From Devosia sp. (GTDB taxonomy: Bacteria > Pseudomonadota > Alphaproteobacteria > Rhizobiales > Devosiaceae), in the NCBI RefSeq assembly GCF_028290435.1, contig NZ_JAQGJV010000056.1, forward strand, positions 1 to 33,510: 33,510 nucleotides of DNA, given 5' to 3'. Below, piece after piece: positions 24,174 to 31,602 of the stretch (its first letter is position 1; every line of letters begins with the position of its first letter). Below the pieces are notes generated by a model. The model was not told where the DNA came from, searched no databases, and saw only the letters and a program-made list of their open reading frames with translations. A program made the position numbers and the translations under genes.

Positions 24174-25385
24174 ATGAGCAAAATCAAGGTCGCCAATCCG
24201 ATCGTCGATCTCGACGGCGATGAGATGACCCGCATCATCTGGCAGGCGATCAAGGACAAGCTGATCCACCCCTATCTCGATCTGCCGATCGAATATTATG
24301 ACCTGTCGATCGAAAGCCGCGACGCCACCAACGACCAGATCACCATCGACAGCGCCCACGCCATCCAGAAATACGGCGTCGGCATTAAATGCGCCACCAT
24401 CACCCCCGATGAGCAGCGCGTTGAGGAATTCAAGCTCAAGAAAATGTGGAAGTCGCCGAACGGCACCATCCGCAACATCCTGGGCGGCGTGATTTTCCGC
24501 GAGCCCATCATCTGCACCAACGTGCCGCGCCTAGTCCCCGGCTGGACCCAGCCGATCATCATCGGCCGCCATGCCTTCGGCGATCAGTATCGCGCCACCG
24601 ATTTCACCTTCCCCGGCAAGGGCACCCTGACCATCAAGTTCACCGGCGAAGATGGCAAGGTCATCGAGCACGAAGTGTTCCAGGCCCCCGGCGCCGGTAT
24701 CGCCATGGCGATGTACAACCTCGATGCCTCGATCCGCGACTTCGCCTATTCGTCCTTCAACTACGCGCTCGATCGCGGCGTGCCCTGCTATCTCTCCACC
24801 AAGAACACCATCCTCAAGACCTACGATGGCCGCTTCAAGGACATCTTCCAGGAGATCTACGAGGCCGAGTTCAAGGAAAAATACGAAGCCAAGAAGATCT
24901 GGTACGAGCACCGTCTGATCGACGACATGGTCGCCTCCGCCCTCAAGTGGAGCGGCGGCTATGTCTGGGCCTGCAAGAACTACGACGGCGACGTGCAGTC
25001 CGATATCGTCGCCCAGGGCTTTGGCTCGCTCGGCCTGATGACCTCGGTTCTGGCGACGCCGGATGGCAAGATCGTCGAGGCCGAAGCGGCCCACGGCACC
25101 GTGACCCGTCACTATCGCCAGCACCAGGCCGGCAAGGAAACCTCGACCAATTCGACCGCCTCGATCTTCGCCTGGACGCGAGGCCTCGCCCACCGCGCCA
25201 AGCTCGATGACAACGAAGCGCTCCGCAAGTTCGCGCTGACGCTGGAAAAGGTCACCGTCGACACCATCGAAGAAGGCAAGATGACCAAGGACCTGTCCCT
25301 ACTCGTCGGCCCCGATCAGCCTTGGCTCTCGACCATCGGCTTCCTCGACGCGATCGACCAAAACCTGCAGAAGGCCATGGCGTAA
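24174..25385 (+). CDS. icd: NADP-dependent isocitrate dehydrogenase
   Basis: 403 residues, the dimeric eukaryote-like (IDH1/IDH2-type) enzyme found in Rhizobiales. It opens with [21 protein letters not shown]. The isocitrate-binding segment is [23 protein letters not shown]. The metal ligands lie in [22 protein letters not shown], and [23 protein letters not shown] is the NADP loop (the His and Arg indicate NADP rather than NAD). It oxidises isocitrate to 2-oxoglutarate in the TCA cycle. AGGGAG seven bases upstream supports the start. A strong terminator follows. Its placement between a trmJ-containing cluster and alaS agrees with the rhizobial order I recall. Confidence 0.97.
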   Translation: MSKIKVANPIVDLDGDEMTRIIWQAIKDKLIHPYLDLPIEYYDLSIESRDATNDQITIDSAHAIQKYGVGIKCATITPDEQRVEEFKLKKMWKSPNGTIRNILGGVIFREPIICTNVPRLVPGWTQPIIIGRHAFGDQYRATDFTFPGKGTLTIKFTGEDGKVIEHEVFQAPGAGIAMAMYNLDASIRDFAYSSFNYALDRGVPCYLSTKNTILKTYDGRFKDIFQEIYEAEFKEKYEAKKIWYEHRLIDDMVASALKWSGGYVWACKNYDGDVQSDIVAQGFGSLGLMTSVLATPDGKIVEAEAAHGTVTRHYRQHQAGKETSTNSTASIFAWTRGLAHRAKLDDNEALRKFALTLEKVTVDTIEEGKMTKDLSLLVGPDQPWLSTIGFLDAIDQNLQKAMA

Positions 25386-25407
25386 GCTTTTCGCTTTCGG
25401 ACTATTT

Positions 25408-25433
25408 GGGCGGCGCATTGCGCCGCCCTTTTT
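25408..25433 (+). terminator. Rho-independent terminator of icd
   Basis: GGGCGGCGC (25408-25416) and GCGCCGCCC (25420-25428) form a 9-bp stem with an ATT loop, followed by five T residues, 22 bases after the icd stop. Confidence 0.93.
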
Positions 25434-25481
25434 GTTTGTCGCTGATGTCGCTAGGGTGAGTCCTCGCAGCAGGAGGCAGAC

Positions 25482-25889
25482 ATGGCTCAAGGCACCGGCA
25501 CCAAAGACGACCCCTGGCTTCTCAAGACGCCGCCAGGCACCTCCGATATCGTGCTCTATCGCGCCCCCGACGCGACGCCACCGGCTTTGGTCTGCATCGC
25601 CGGCGGCACCGAGCTGCGCTACCATCTGCGCGCCATCGAAGACTATCACGCCATGCTCAAGGCCCATGGCGGCTGGATGGAACTGGGCAATGCCGACGAG
25701 CAGAAGCCTGCCAAGGAGGGCACGGTCGAAGCCTGGGCTCGCGCTGCCGATAACCCGGTCGGTGGCTGGTATGGCATCAAGAAGGGCCTGCGCGGCCGCT
25801 TCGCCAACTACGTCTCGCCGGTGCTCGAAGTCCTCGGCCTCGTCGAACTCGAACACAGCCCGCGCAACAATCGCGTCCGCGCCATCTGA
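25482..25889 (+). CDS. Conserved small protein of unknown function
   Basis: 135 residues, with AGGAGG-like sequence (CAGGAGG) upstream of the ATG. The start GTKDDPWLLKTPPGTSDIVLYR looks like a widely distributed small protein family that I cannot name with confidence. Further marks are LVCIAGGTELRYHLRAIEDYHAMLKAHGGWMELG, then GGWYGIKKGLRGRFANYVSPVLEVLGLVELEH, which reads like a small winged-helix or DNA-binding segment ending in RNNRVRAI. It has no signal peptide and no membrane helix, and is expected to be cytosolic. It is separated from icd by the terminator and probably has its own promoter. Confidence 0.75.
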   Translation: MAQGTGTKDDPWLLKTPPGTSDIVLYRAPDATPPALVCIAGGTELRYHLRAIEDYHAMLKAHGGWMELGNADEQKPAKEGTVEAWARAADNPVGGWYGIKKGLRGRFANYVSPVLEVLGLVELEHSPRNNRVRAI

Positions 25890-26006
25890 GGCACGCACCT
25901 CATCACGCCAGCGTGAATTCATTCCGCTCGGGCCCTTGTGGCCGGGCAATTCGCCTCCGATATCCGGCTCTGGTCCAGGACCGGGCCAGCTTCGAGGGAG
26001 GCCAGT

Positions 26007-26735
26007 TTGCGCCAAATTTTACGATTTGCACTTGCCGGTTCGTTCGCCTTGGCCATGGCCGGCGGCGCCATGGCTGAGAGCCGCGATTTCGATTTGAAGG
26101 GGTTTACCAAGGTCGAAATCAATACCGGCATCAATGCCACGGTCACGCTCGGAGACGCATTTTCCATCCACGCCGAATCCGCCAACAAAGACCTGCTCGA
26201 CAAGCTTGAAGTCACCCTTGACGGCGACACGCTGAGCGCCAGCGTCGATCAGAACTTTCTCGATTTCATCTTCAACGGAGGTGTCGTCGGCCAATTGCTC
26301 GGCGCCAATAATCTCACGCTGGCCATCACCCTGCCCACCCTGACCGGCGTCAGCGCCAGTTCCGCCGCCGATGTCGATGTCACCGGCGCCAAGGGCGATC
26401 TGGATATCAACGCATCGGGCGGCGCTGACCTCGCCATCACTGGCTCAGCGCTCGGTGCCGTTCGCGTCGATGCCTCCAGCGGTTCGGATGTCAGTCTGGC
26501 TGGCACCTGCACCAGCCTCACCGCCCAGACATCGACCGGCGCAGACCTCAAGGCCGCCGATCTGCAATGCGCCAGCGCAACTATCGACGCCTCCAGCGGC
26601 GGCGATGTCTCCGTATTTGCCAGCGCCAGCATTAAGGCCGAGGCCTCGACCGGGGCCGATGTCACCGTAGGCGGCAATCCTGCCGACCAAGCCCTGGACC
26701 GCTCCAGCGGCGGCGACATCACGATCGAAGACTGA
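26007..26735 (+). CDS. Secreted GIN-domain (DUF2807-like) protein, TTG start
   Basis: 242 residues from a TTG preceded by AGGGAGG five bases upstream. This start gives a good signal peptide (RQILRFALAGSFALAMAGGAMA, cut near residue 23). The upstream ATG at 25938 would bury it behind an unlikely polar leader. The mature part begins with FDLKGFTKVEINTGINATVTLGD, the typical entry strand of the putative auto-transporter adhesin head GIN domain. It then repeats short beta-turn units rich in Ser/Gly/Asp (DASSGSDV, STGADL, DASSGGDV, STGADV, RSSGGDI), consistent with a right-handed beta-solenoid. It is probably periplasmic or surface-exposed. It faces the VWA gene across a shared terminator. Confidence 0.85.
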   Translation: MRQILRFALAGSFALAMAGGAMAESRDFDLKGFTKVEINTGINATVTLGDAFSIHAESANKDLLDKLEVTLDGDTLSASVDQNFLDFIFNGGVVGQLLGANNLTLAITLPTLTGVSASSAADVDVTGAKGDLDINASGGADLAITGSALGAVRVDASSGSDVSLAGTCTSLTAQTSTGADLKAADLQCASATIDASSGGDVSVFASASIKAEASTGADVTVGGNPADQALDRSSGGDITIED

Positions 26736-26743
26736 CGCCACAC

Positions 26744-26772
26744 AAAAAGGGCGCCCCCTTGGGAGCGCCCTT
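26744..26772 (-). terminator. Terminator between the GIN and VWA genes
   Basis: AAGGGCGC (26747-26754) pairs with GCGCCCTT (26765-26772), extended inward by CCC/GGG with one bulge. On the minus strand five T residues follow (26748-26744), so it serves the VWA gene, and it may also weakly stop the GIN transcript. Confidence 0.8.
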
Positions 26773-26793
26773 CGATCTCGCAAAAACTGACCG

Positions 26794-28473
26794 CTACTTC
26801 TTCTTGCCCGTAGGCACTGCCGGCGCTGTCAGCGTGATCTCGTTGCGCTGTCCGGCAACAATTGTCACCGGCGTCTCGAAATCCACCCCCGCTGCATCGC
26901 GGCTCAGGATCACATAGTCGCCGGCCTTCAGCGTCGTCTCATAGCTGGGGCCGTAGCCATAGGAAAAGCTCTGGCGATTGCCCTTGATGTCCTTGGTGGC
27001 GCTGAGCAGTTCGACATAATTGTCAGCCGGCGTCGTCACCGCCAGCACGCCGGCATCGAGCACAATGGTCACGTCGGTCTTCTCGGCGGTTTTGACGCTG
27101 AACGGGATTTCGCCCTTGGTGCCGTCGAGCGTATAGGTCACCACATAGTCGCCCTGCGCCAGATCGAAGGTCTGGTCGCCGCCATAGCCGTAAGTCACAG
27201 ATTTGCGCGTTCCGTCGAGGGCCGCCTTGGCTTCGAGCACTTCGAGATAGATGTCGTCCTCGACAGGCTGGCCTTCCACATATTCCGACTGGAACTGGGC
27301 AATGCCGGAGCCAACCACGATGTCCTTGTCCACCGTCTCGCCGGCCGCTGCGGTGAAGCTGTCCACCACCTTGGCCGCCCCGATGCTGACATTGAGCGTG
27401 ATGTCCCCGGCCGGCACCACGGTATCGACTTCGCCATAAAACGTCGTCTGGTCCTTGGGCCACACCACATTGACCGTGGCGTCGCTATCAACATCGGCGC
27501 CTTCGCTGGGGCGCGGATGCACCTTGAGCACCGCAGCGTCGAGCACGAAATGCGGCTCGGCCACTGCGCCGGCCTTGATGGTCACATTCTGGCTGGCGAT
27601 CGCATAGCCCATGGTCGCGGTGATGATGTAGTCGCCGGGCTCCAGCGTACCCTTGAAGGTCGAATAGTAGTCCATACCGACATACTCGCCCTGGCCGCCA
27701 TCGGCCGCCACCTTGTACCAGGTCCAGACCAGGTCGGCCGCGTCATCGACGATGTCGGGCCCGCCCTCTGCCAGCGAGGCGCTTGGCTTGAAATTATAGT
27801 CGGCAACCGCCGGCTTCGGCTCTGGCGCAGGTTCGGGCGCGGGCTGCGCCACCTCGGCCACAGTCTCCGTCAGCGCCTGCACCAGCGAGGCGCCATCCTG
27901 CGCCGACAGGTACTTGCCGCCGGTGTTTTCCGCGAGGCACGCAACCTGCTTGCCCTCGTCATCCGACAGGCCAAACCCCAGCACGTGGACGGTAAAATCG
28001 ACGCCCTTCTGCTCCAGCTCAGTTCCCAGCGCGCAGGGATCGACCTCGCAGGTCTCCAATCCATCGGTGATCAGGATCACCGTGGATTTCTCCTCGGTAT
28101 ATTTCAAATCTTCGGCCGCCAGCCGCACCGCATCCGACAGCGGCGTCATGCCCTTGGGATTGATATCGGCCACTGCCGCCTTGATCGCGTCGGCAGTTCC
28201 CGCCGCCGGCTCGACCAGCATTTGAATATCGCCACAATCGCCCTTTTTGCGATGGCCATAGGCCATTAATCCCAGCTCGACATCGGGTGAGATGGTGGAC
28301 AGCACTGAGTCCAGCGTCTCCCGCGCGATGGTGATGCGCGCTTTGCCATCAATCTGCGCCCACATCGAGCCGGACGCATCGAGCACGATGATCGCCCGCT
28401 CGGCGGCCATGGCAGGCATCGCCAGTCCCAAGATTGCGACCGCGCCAACCAGAATTTTGTGAAGTAACCGCAT
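26794..28473 (-). CDS. Secreted von Willebrand factor A domain protein
   Basis: 559 residues. The signal peptide covers residues 1-24 (MRLLHKILVGAVAILGLAM and then PAMAA). The VWA domain spans about 25-215 with an intact metal-ion-dependent adhesion site: DASGSMW (residues 32-38), Thr in GMTPLSDA, and Asp in ILITDGLE. A Pro/Glu/Ala linker (PAPEPAPEPKPA) leads to three or more beta-sandwich-like repeats marked by GDYIITATMG, GDYVVTYTLDG and GDYVILSRDA with preceding G-Y-G segments (YGYGGDQ, YGYGPSY). It is likely periplasmic or surface-attached, and may bind a protein partner through the metal site. The ATG has GGAGG about ten bases upstream. The frame continues to 28563 without support. Confidence 0.88.
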   Translation of the reverse strand: MRLLHKILVGAVAILGLAMPAMAAERAIIVLDASGSMWAQIDGKARITIARETLDSVLSTISPDVELGLMAYGHRKKGDCGDIQMLVEPAAGTADAIKAAVADINPKGMTPLSDAVRLAAEDLKYTEEKSTVILITDGLETCEVDPCALGTELEQKGVDFTVHVLGFGLSDDEGKQVACLAENTGGKYLSAQDGASLVQALTETVAEVAQPAPEPAPEPKPAVADYNFKPSASLAEGGPDIVDDAADLVWTWYKVAADGGQGEYVGMDYYSTFKGTLEPGDYIITATMGYAIASQNVTIKAGAVAEPHFVLDAAVLKVHPRPSEGADVDSDATVNVVWPKDQTTFYGEVDTVVPAGDITLNVSIGAAKVVDSFTAAAGETVDKDIVVGSGIAQFQSEYVEGQPVEDDIYLEVLEAKAALDGTRKSVTYGYGGDQTFDLAQGDYVVTYTLDGTKGEIPFSVKTAEKTDVTIVLDAGVLAVTTPADNYVELLSATKDIKGNRQSFSYGYGPSYETTLKAGDYVILSRDAAGVDFETPVTIVAGQRNEITLTAPAVPTGKKK

Positions 28474-28651
28474 GAGCGAAGCCCCTCCGTTCGCTTGTCT
28501 GTACGAAGACTGTAGTACATCACGCAATACACAGCATGCGCCGGCTGACGCCAAACTGAACACATCGTTCAGACTGCACCGAAACTATCAGACATTTACG
28601 AAATTTGATCGACGCCGCGATTATGACGTCGCGAACACCGGAACGCCACCC

Positions 28652-29464
28652 CTAGGCCGTCGCCACGATGACGTGTGCCTGAATTTTGGCGGCAACCGCG
28701 CCGTCGCCATGTCTGCGTGCGATCGCCGCCGCTGCGTAGTCGGTTGCAGCGTCCAGTTTGCCTGGGTCTCTGGCCTCGATTTCGGTACGCAGAACAGTTC
28801 CCTGGCAAAAGGCAATGGCCGGAATGCGCGGCGATGACGCCTGGCTTTGTTCGGCCCTCGTCTCAATCGCCACTTGGGCAAACCCCGCGTCTTCCAACTC
28901 GCGACGGATCAGTGCCGTATCGTGATAGCCATGCGGCGTGCGCGCCAAAAAGCGCGGCGGATCGTTCGGGAAAAACTCTGCGAGAGCATTCGTCACATCA
29001 TCCGCAAACGCATTCTCCTCGATACGATCCCAAACGTTGAACAAAAAATGTCCTCGGGGCTTCAGGACGCGCCTTGCCTCGCGGTACGCAGATAAGCGGT
29101 CGGGAAAAAACATTGCGCCGAACTGACAGCAAACCAGATCGAATGTCCTATCCTCAAACGGCAGCGCCAAGGCATCCGCCTGACGCCATTCGATGCGACT
29201 GTTGGCAGCTTGTCGCGATGCGGCGTAGTCGAGCATCGGCTGGTTAAAGTCGGTGACCACATAGCGCGCGTTCAGGGACAATTTTGGCGCCAATACGCGG
29301 GTGACGACACCCGTGCCTGCGGCCGTCTCCAAAACGGCGCTCGGCGACAACGACGCCGCTCGTCGCGAAATATCGGCAGCGAACGGCTCGAAAATCAACG
29401 GCACCATATAGCGGTCGTAATTTTCCGGAATTGAGCCCGCGAACACCTTGTCCGTTTCCAGCAT
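28652..29464 (-). CDS. Class I SAM-dependent methyltransferase
   Basis: 270 residues. Motif I, the SAM-binding loop, is VLETAAGTGVVTRVLA (residues 44-59). The acidic motif II is VVTDFNQPMLDYA, and the post-motif segment is ADALALPFEDRTFDLVCCQFGAMFFPD, followed by REARRVLKPRGHFLFNVWD. This is the Methyltransf_11/25 type of small-molecule or ubiquinone-like methyltransferase. The substrate is not predictable. Base composition appears a little lower in GC, with more varied codons than the neighbours, which may hint at transfer, but this was judged by eye. The ATG is preferred over a GTG three codons upstream. It diverges from the EamA genes across 176 bases. Confidence 0.88.
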   Translation of the reverse strand: MLETDKVFAGSIPENYDRYMVPLIFEPFAADISRRAASLSPSAVLETAAGTGVVTRVLAPKLSLNARYVVTDFNQPMLDYAASRQAANSRIEWRQADALALPFEDRTFDLVCCQFGAMFFPDRLSAYREARRVLKPRGHFLFNVWDRIEENAFADDVTNALAEFFPNDPPRFLARTPHGYHDTALIRRELEDAGFAQVAIETRAEQSQASSPRIPAIAFCQGTVLRTEIEARDPGKLDAATDYAAAAIARRHGDGAVAAKIQAHVIVATA

Positions 29465-29640
29465 TGCTCTCACCCGCCATCCAGTGGATCGCCAGTAAGC
29501 CTAGCACTACTGGCTGTATCCCGCACGCAATCCAGTCGGCCGCGCGCTAATGAGCGCACGCCCCGTTTTCCAGTCGACGGCAATGGCCGTGCCGACTAGG
29601 CTGAAATCCTCGCCTGCTCTCTCCAGCCATCGGTGTCGTT

Positions 29641-30573
29641 ATGCCCGTCGGGGTTCTGTTCGCTATCGGCGCCTATTCGATCTATTCGGGCGGTGATGCC
29701 ATCATCAAAGGCTTCGGCACCACAATCAGCGTCTTCGAGATCGGCTTTTTCGTCGCCCTGTTCTCCCTGCTGCCGGCCCTGTTCGCCAAACCAAAGGCCG
29801 AACGCTGGCGCGACGCCTTCCAGTTGACCCGGCCCGCTCTGGTGCACTTGCGCTCGTTCAGCGGCGTCATGTCCTCGCTGTTGGTGACCTATGCCTTCGT
29901 CCACATCCCCTTCGCCGAAACCTACTCGCTGGTCTTCATGATGCCGCTGTTCATCACCGTGTTTTCGGTGGTCTTGCTGAAGGAAAGCGTCGGCCTCACC
30001 CGGTGGGCCATGTTGCTCATCGGCTTTTGCGGCGTGATGCTGGTGGTGCGCCCCGGCTTTCGCGAACTCGAACTCGGCCACATGGCGGCCCTGGCCTGCG
30101 CCGTGTTCGGCGCCACCACCACCACAGTCCTGCGCGTCGTCGCCGGCGACGAAAAGCGCGTCAGCCTCATCGCCCTGCCCGCGCTTTATCTTATCGTCGC
30201 CACCGGCGTGCTGATGCTGCCCGGCTTCGTCATGCCCAGCCTGGTCCAATTCGCCCTGCTGGCCCTCAGTGGCAGCCTTGTCGGCATGGGCCATATCCTG
30301 CTGATCGCCGCTACCCGCAATGCACCCGCCAACCAGGTCGCGCCAATCCAGTATATCCAAATCCTCTGGGCCATAGGGCTAGGCTCATACTTCTATTCTG
30401 AACATCCAGACGCACTGGCCTATGTGGGCATGGCGGTCGTCACCCTGTCGGGCCTGGTCAATGTCCTGCTTGACGGCGCCCGCGCCCGCATTGCCGGCCG
30501 CTATGCCGAATATCGCGCCCGCCAGGGCACATCGCCAACCGACATCGCCGAAGTTCAGGGACCGGAAATCTAA
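29641..30573 (+). CDS. EamA/DMT family transporter, copy 1
   Basis: 310 residues, ten predicted membrane helices in two EamA repeats. Family marks are the internal repeat structure, FAETYSLVFMMPLFITVFSVVLLKESVG (the end of repeat 1), LLIGFCGVMLVVRPGFRELELGHMAAL, and in repeat 2 PANQVAPIQYIQILWAIGLGSYFYSEHPD. DMT carriers move amino acids, nucleosides or drugs out of the cell, and the substrate is unknown. No clear Shine-Dalgarno precedes the ATG. The C-terminal 30 residues are basic and cytosolic. The next gene on the same strand is a clear paralogue. Confidence 0.9.
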   Translation: MPVGVLFAIGAYSIYSGGDAIIKGFGTTISVFEIGFFVALFSLLPALFAKPKAERWRDAFQLTRPALVHLRSFSGVMSSLLVTYAFVHIPFAETYSLVFMMPLFITVFSVVLLKESVGLTRWAMLLIGFCGVMLVVRPGFRELELGHMAALACAVFGATTTTVLRVVAGDEKRVSLIALPALYLIVATGVLMLPGFVMPSLVQFALLALSGSLVGMGHILLIAATRNAPANQVAPIQYIQILWAIGLGSYFYSEHPDALAYVGMAVVTLSGLVNVLLDGARARIAGRYAEYRARQGTSPTDIAEVQGPEI

Positions 30574-30662
30574 CGCCACCAACAGCTTCGTCCTCGACGC
30601 CGTCGCTGCAATCTTGTATGGTAACGCTAATCCCCGCGTCCCTCCTGTATCCGGACTATTCG

Positions 30663-31547
30663 ATGCCGATTGGCGTCATTCTTGCTTTTGTGGCCTATGC
30701 CAGTTTCTCTATGGGCGATGCGCTGATCAAGGCCATCGGTCCCGGTTTCACCGTCTTCGAAATCGCCTTCTTCACCACCAGTTTCTCGATCATTCCGCTC
30801 GCGCTCACGAACCGCCACGAGCGCTGGCGCGAAATGTTCAAGATGAAGCACCCCTGGCTGGTGCAATTGCGCTGCCTGACCGCGATCTGCGGCACCGCGC
30901 TCATCATGTACGCCTTTACCCACATTCATTTCGCCGAAACCTATGCCATTGCCTTCACCACGCCGATTTTCGTCACCCTGCTCTCGGTGCTGATCCTTAA
31001 GGAGCACGTGACGCCGCTGCGCTGGGTTCTGCTGCTGGTTGGCTTCGTCGGGGTGCTTTTGGTGGTGCGGCCGGGCTTCCGCGAATTGGGCCTCGGCCAT
31101 CTCGCCGCCTTTGCCAGCACCCTGGTCGGCGCGGTGACCACGGTCATCCTGCGCCACATCGCGCCCACCGAGAAACGCGTCACCCTGGTCGGCGTCCTCG
31201 TGGTTTATTCCGTCATTTTTAACGGCACGATGATGCTGCATACCTTCGTCTGGCCAAGTTGGGAACAGTTCGGCCTCCTGGCGCTCTGCGGCGCCTTCGG
31301 CGGCTGCGGTGGGCTGCTGCTCATCGCCGCCACCAAGGTCACGCCAGCCAACCTGCTCGCACCGGTGCAATATAGCCAGCTGATCTGGGGCATTGTCCTC
31401 GGCGCCGCCTTCTACCACGAATATCCCGACGCCCTGGCGATCGGAGGTCTCTTCGTCGTCCTCGGCGCCGGCCTGATGAACGTGCTGAGCACCAAGACCA
31501 AAATCCGTTGGAAGCCGCGCGTCTTCTTCTACCGCAGCGGACTCTAG
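30663..31547 (+). CDS. EamA/DMT family transporter, copy 2
   Basis: 294 residues with ten predicted helices. The start MPIGVILAFVAYASFSMGDALIK aligns with MPVGVLFAIGAYSIYSGGDAIIK of copy 1, which is why I choose this ATG over the in-frame codon at 30618. Matching blocks such as FAETYAIAFTTPIFVTLLSVLILKE, LLVGFVGVLLVVRPGFRELGLGHLAAF and LAPVQYSQLIWGIVLGAAFYHEYPDAL show a tandem duplication. The gap between the copies is 89 bases, and no strong ribosome binding site is evident. Substrate unknown. It converges on alaS, with a hairpin between the stops. Confidence 0.9.
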   Translation: MPIGVILAFVAYASFSMGDALIKAIGPGFTVFEIAFFTTSFSIIPLALTNRHERWREMFKMKHPWLVQLRCLTAICGTALIMYAFTHIHFAETYAIAFTTPIFVTLLSVLILKEHVTPLRWVLLLVGFVGVLLVVRPGFRELGLGHLAAFASTLVGAVTTVILRHIAPTEKRVTLVGVLVVYSVIFNGTMMLHTFVWPSWEQFGLLALCGAFGGCGGLLLIAATKVTPANLLAPVQYSQLIWGIVLGAAFYHEYPDALAIGGLFVVLGAGLMNVLSTKTKIRWKPRVFFYRSGL

Positions 31548-31555
31548 TTACGCCA

Positions 31556-31583
31556 AAGCCCGCACCGGTGAGGATGCGGGCTT
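31556..31583. terminator. Hairpin between convergent EamA and alaS genes
   Basis: AAGCCCGCA (31556-31564) and TGCGGGCTT (31575-31583) form a 9-bp stem with a 10-base loop. Only TTT(G) follows on the minus strand and CAAAA on the plus strand, so termination may be weak but could work for both. Confidence 0.5.
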
Positions 31584-31602
31584 CAAAATCTCTAGACCAG
31601 GC

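Noticed and set aside
24446..25210. 254-residue frame inside icd
   Set aside because: A +1-frame shadow of icd with skewed composition and no family signal.
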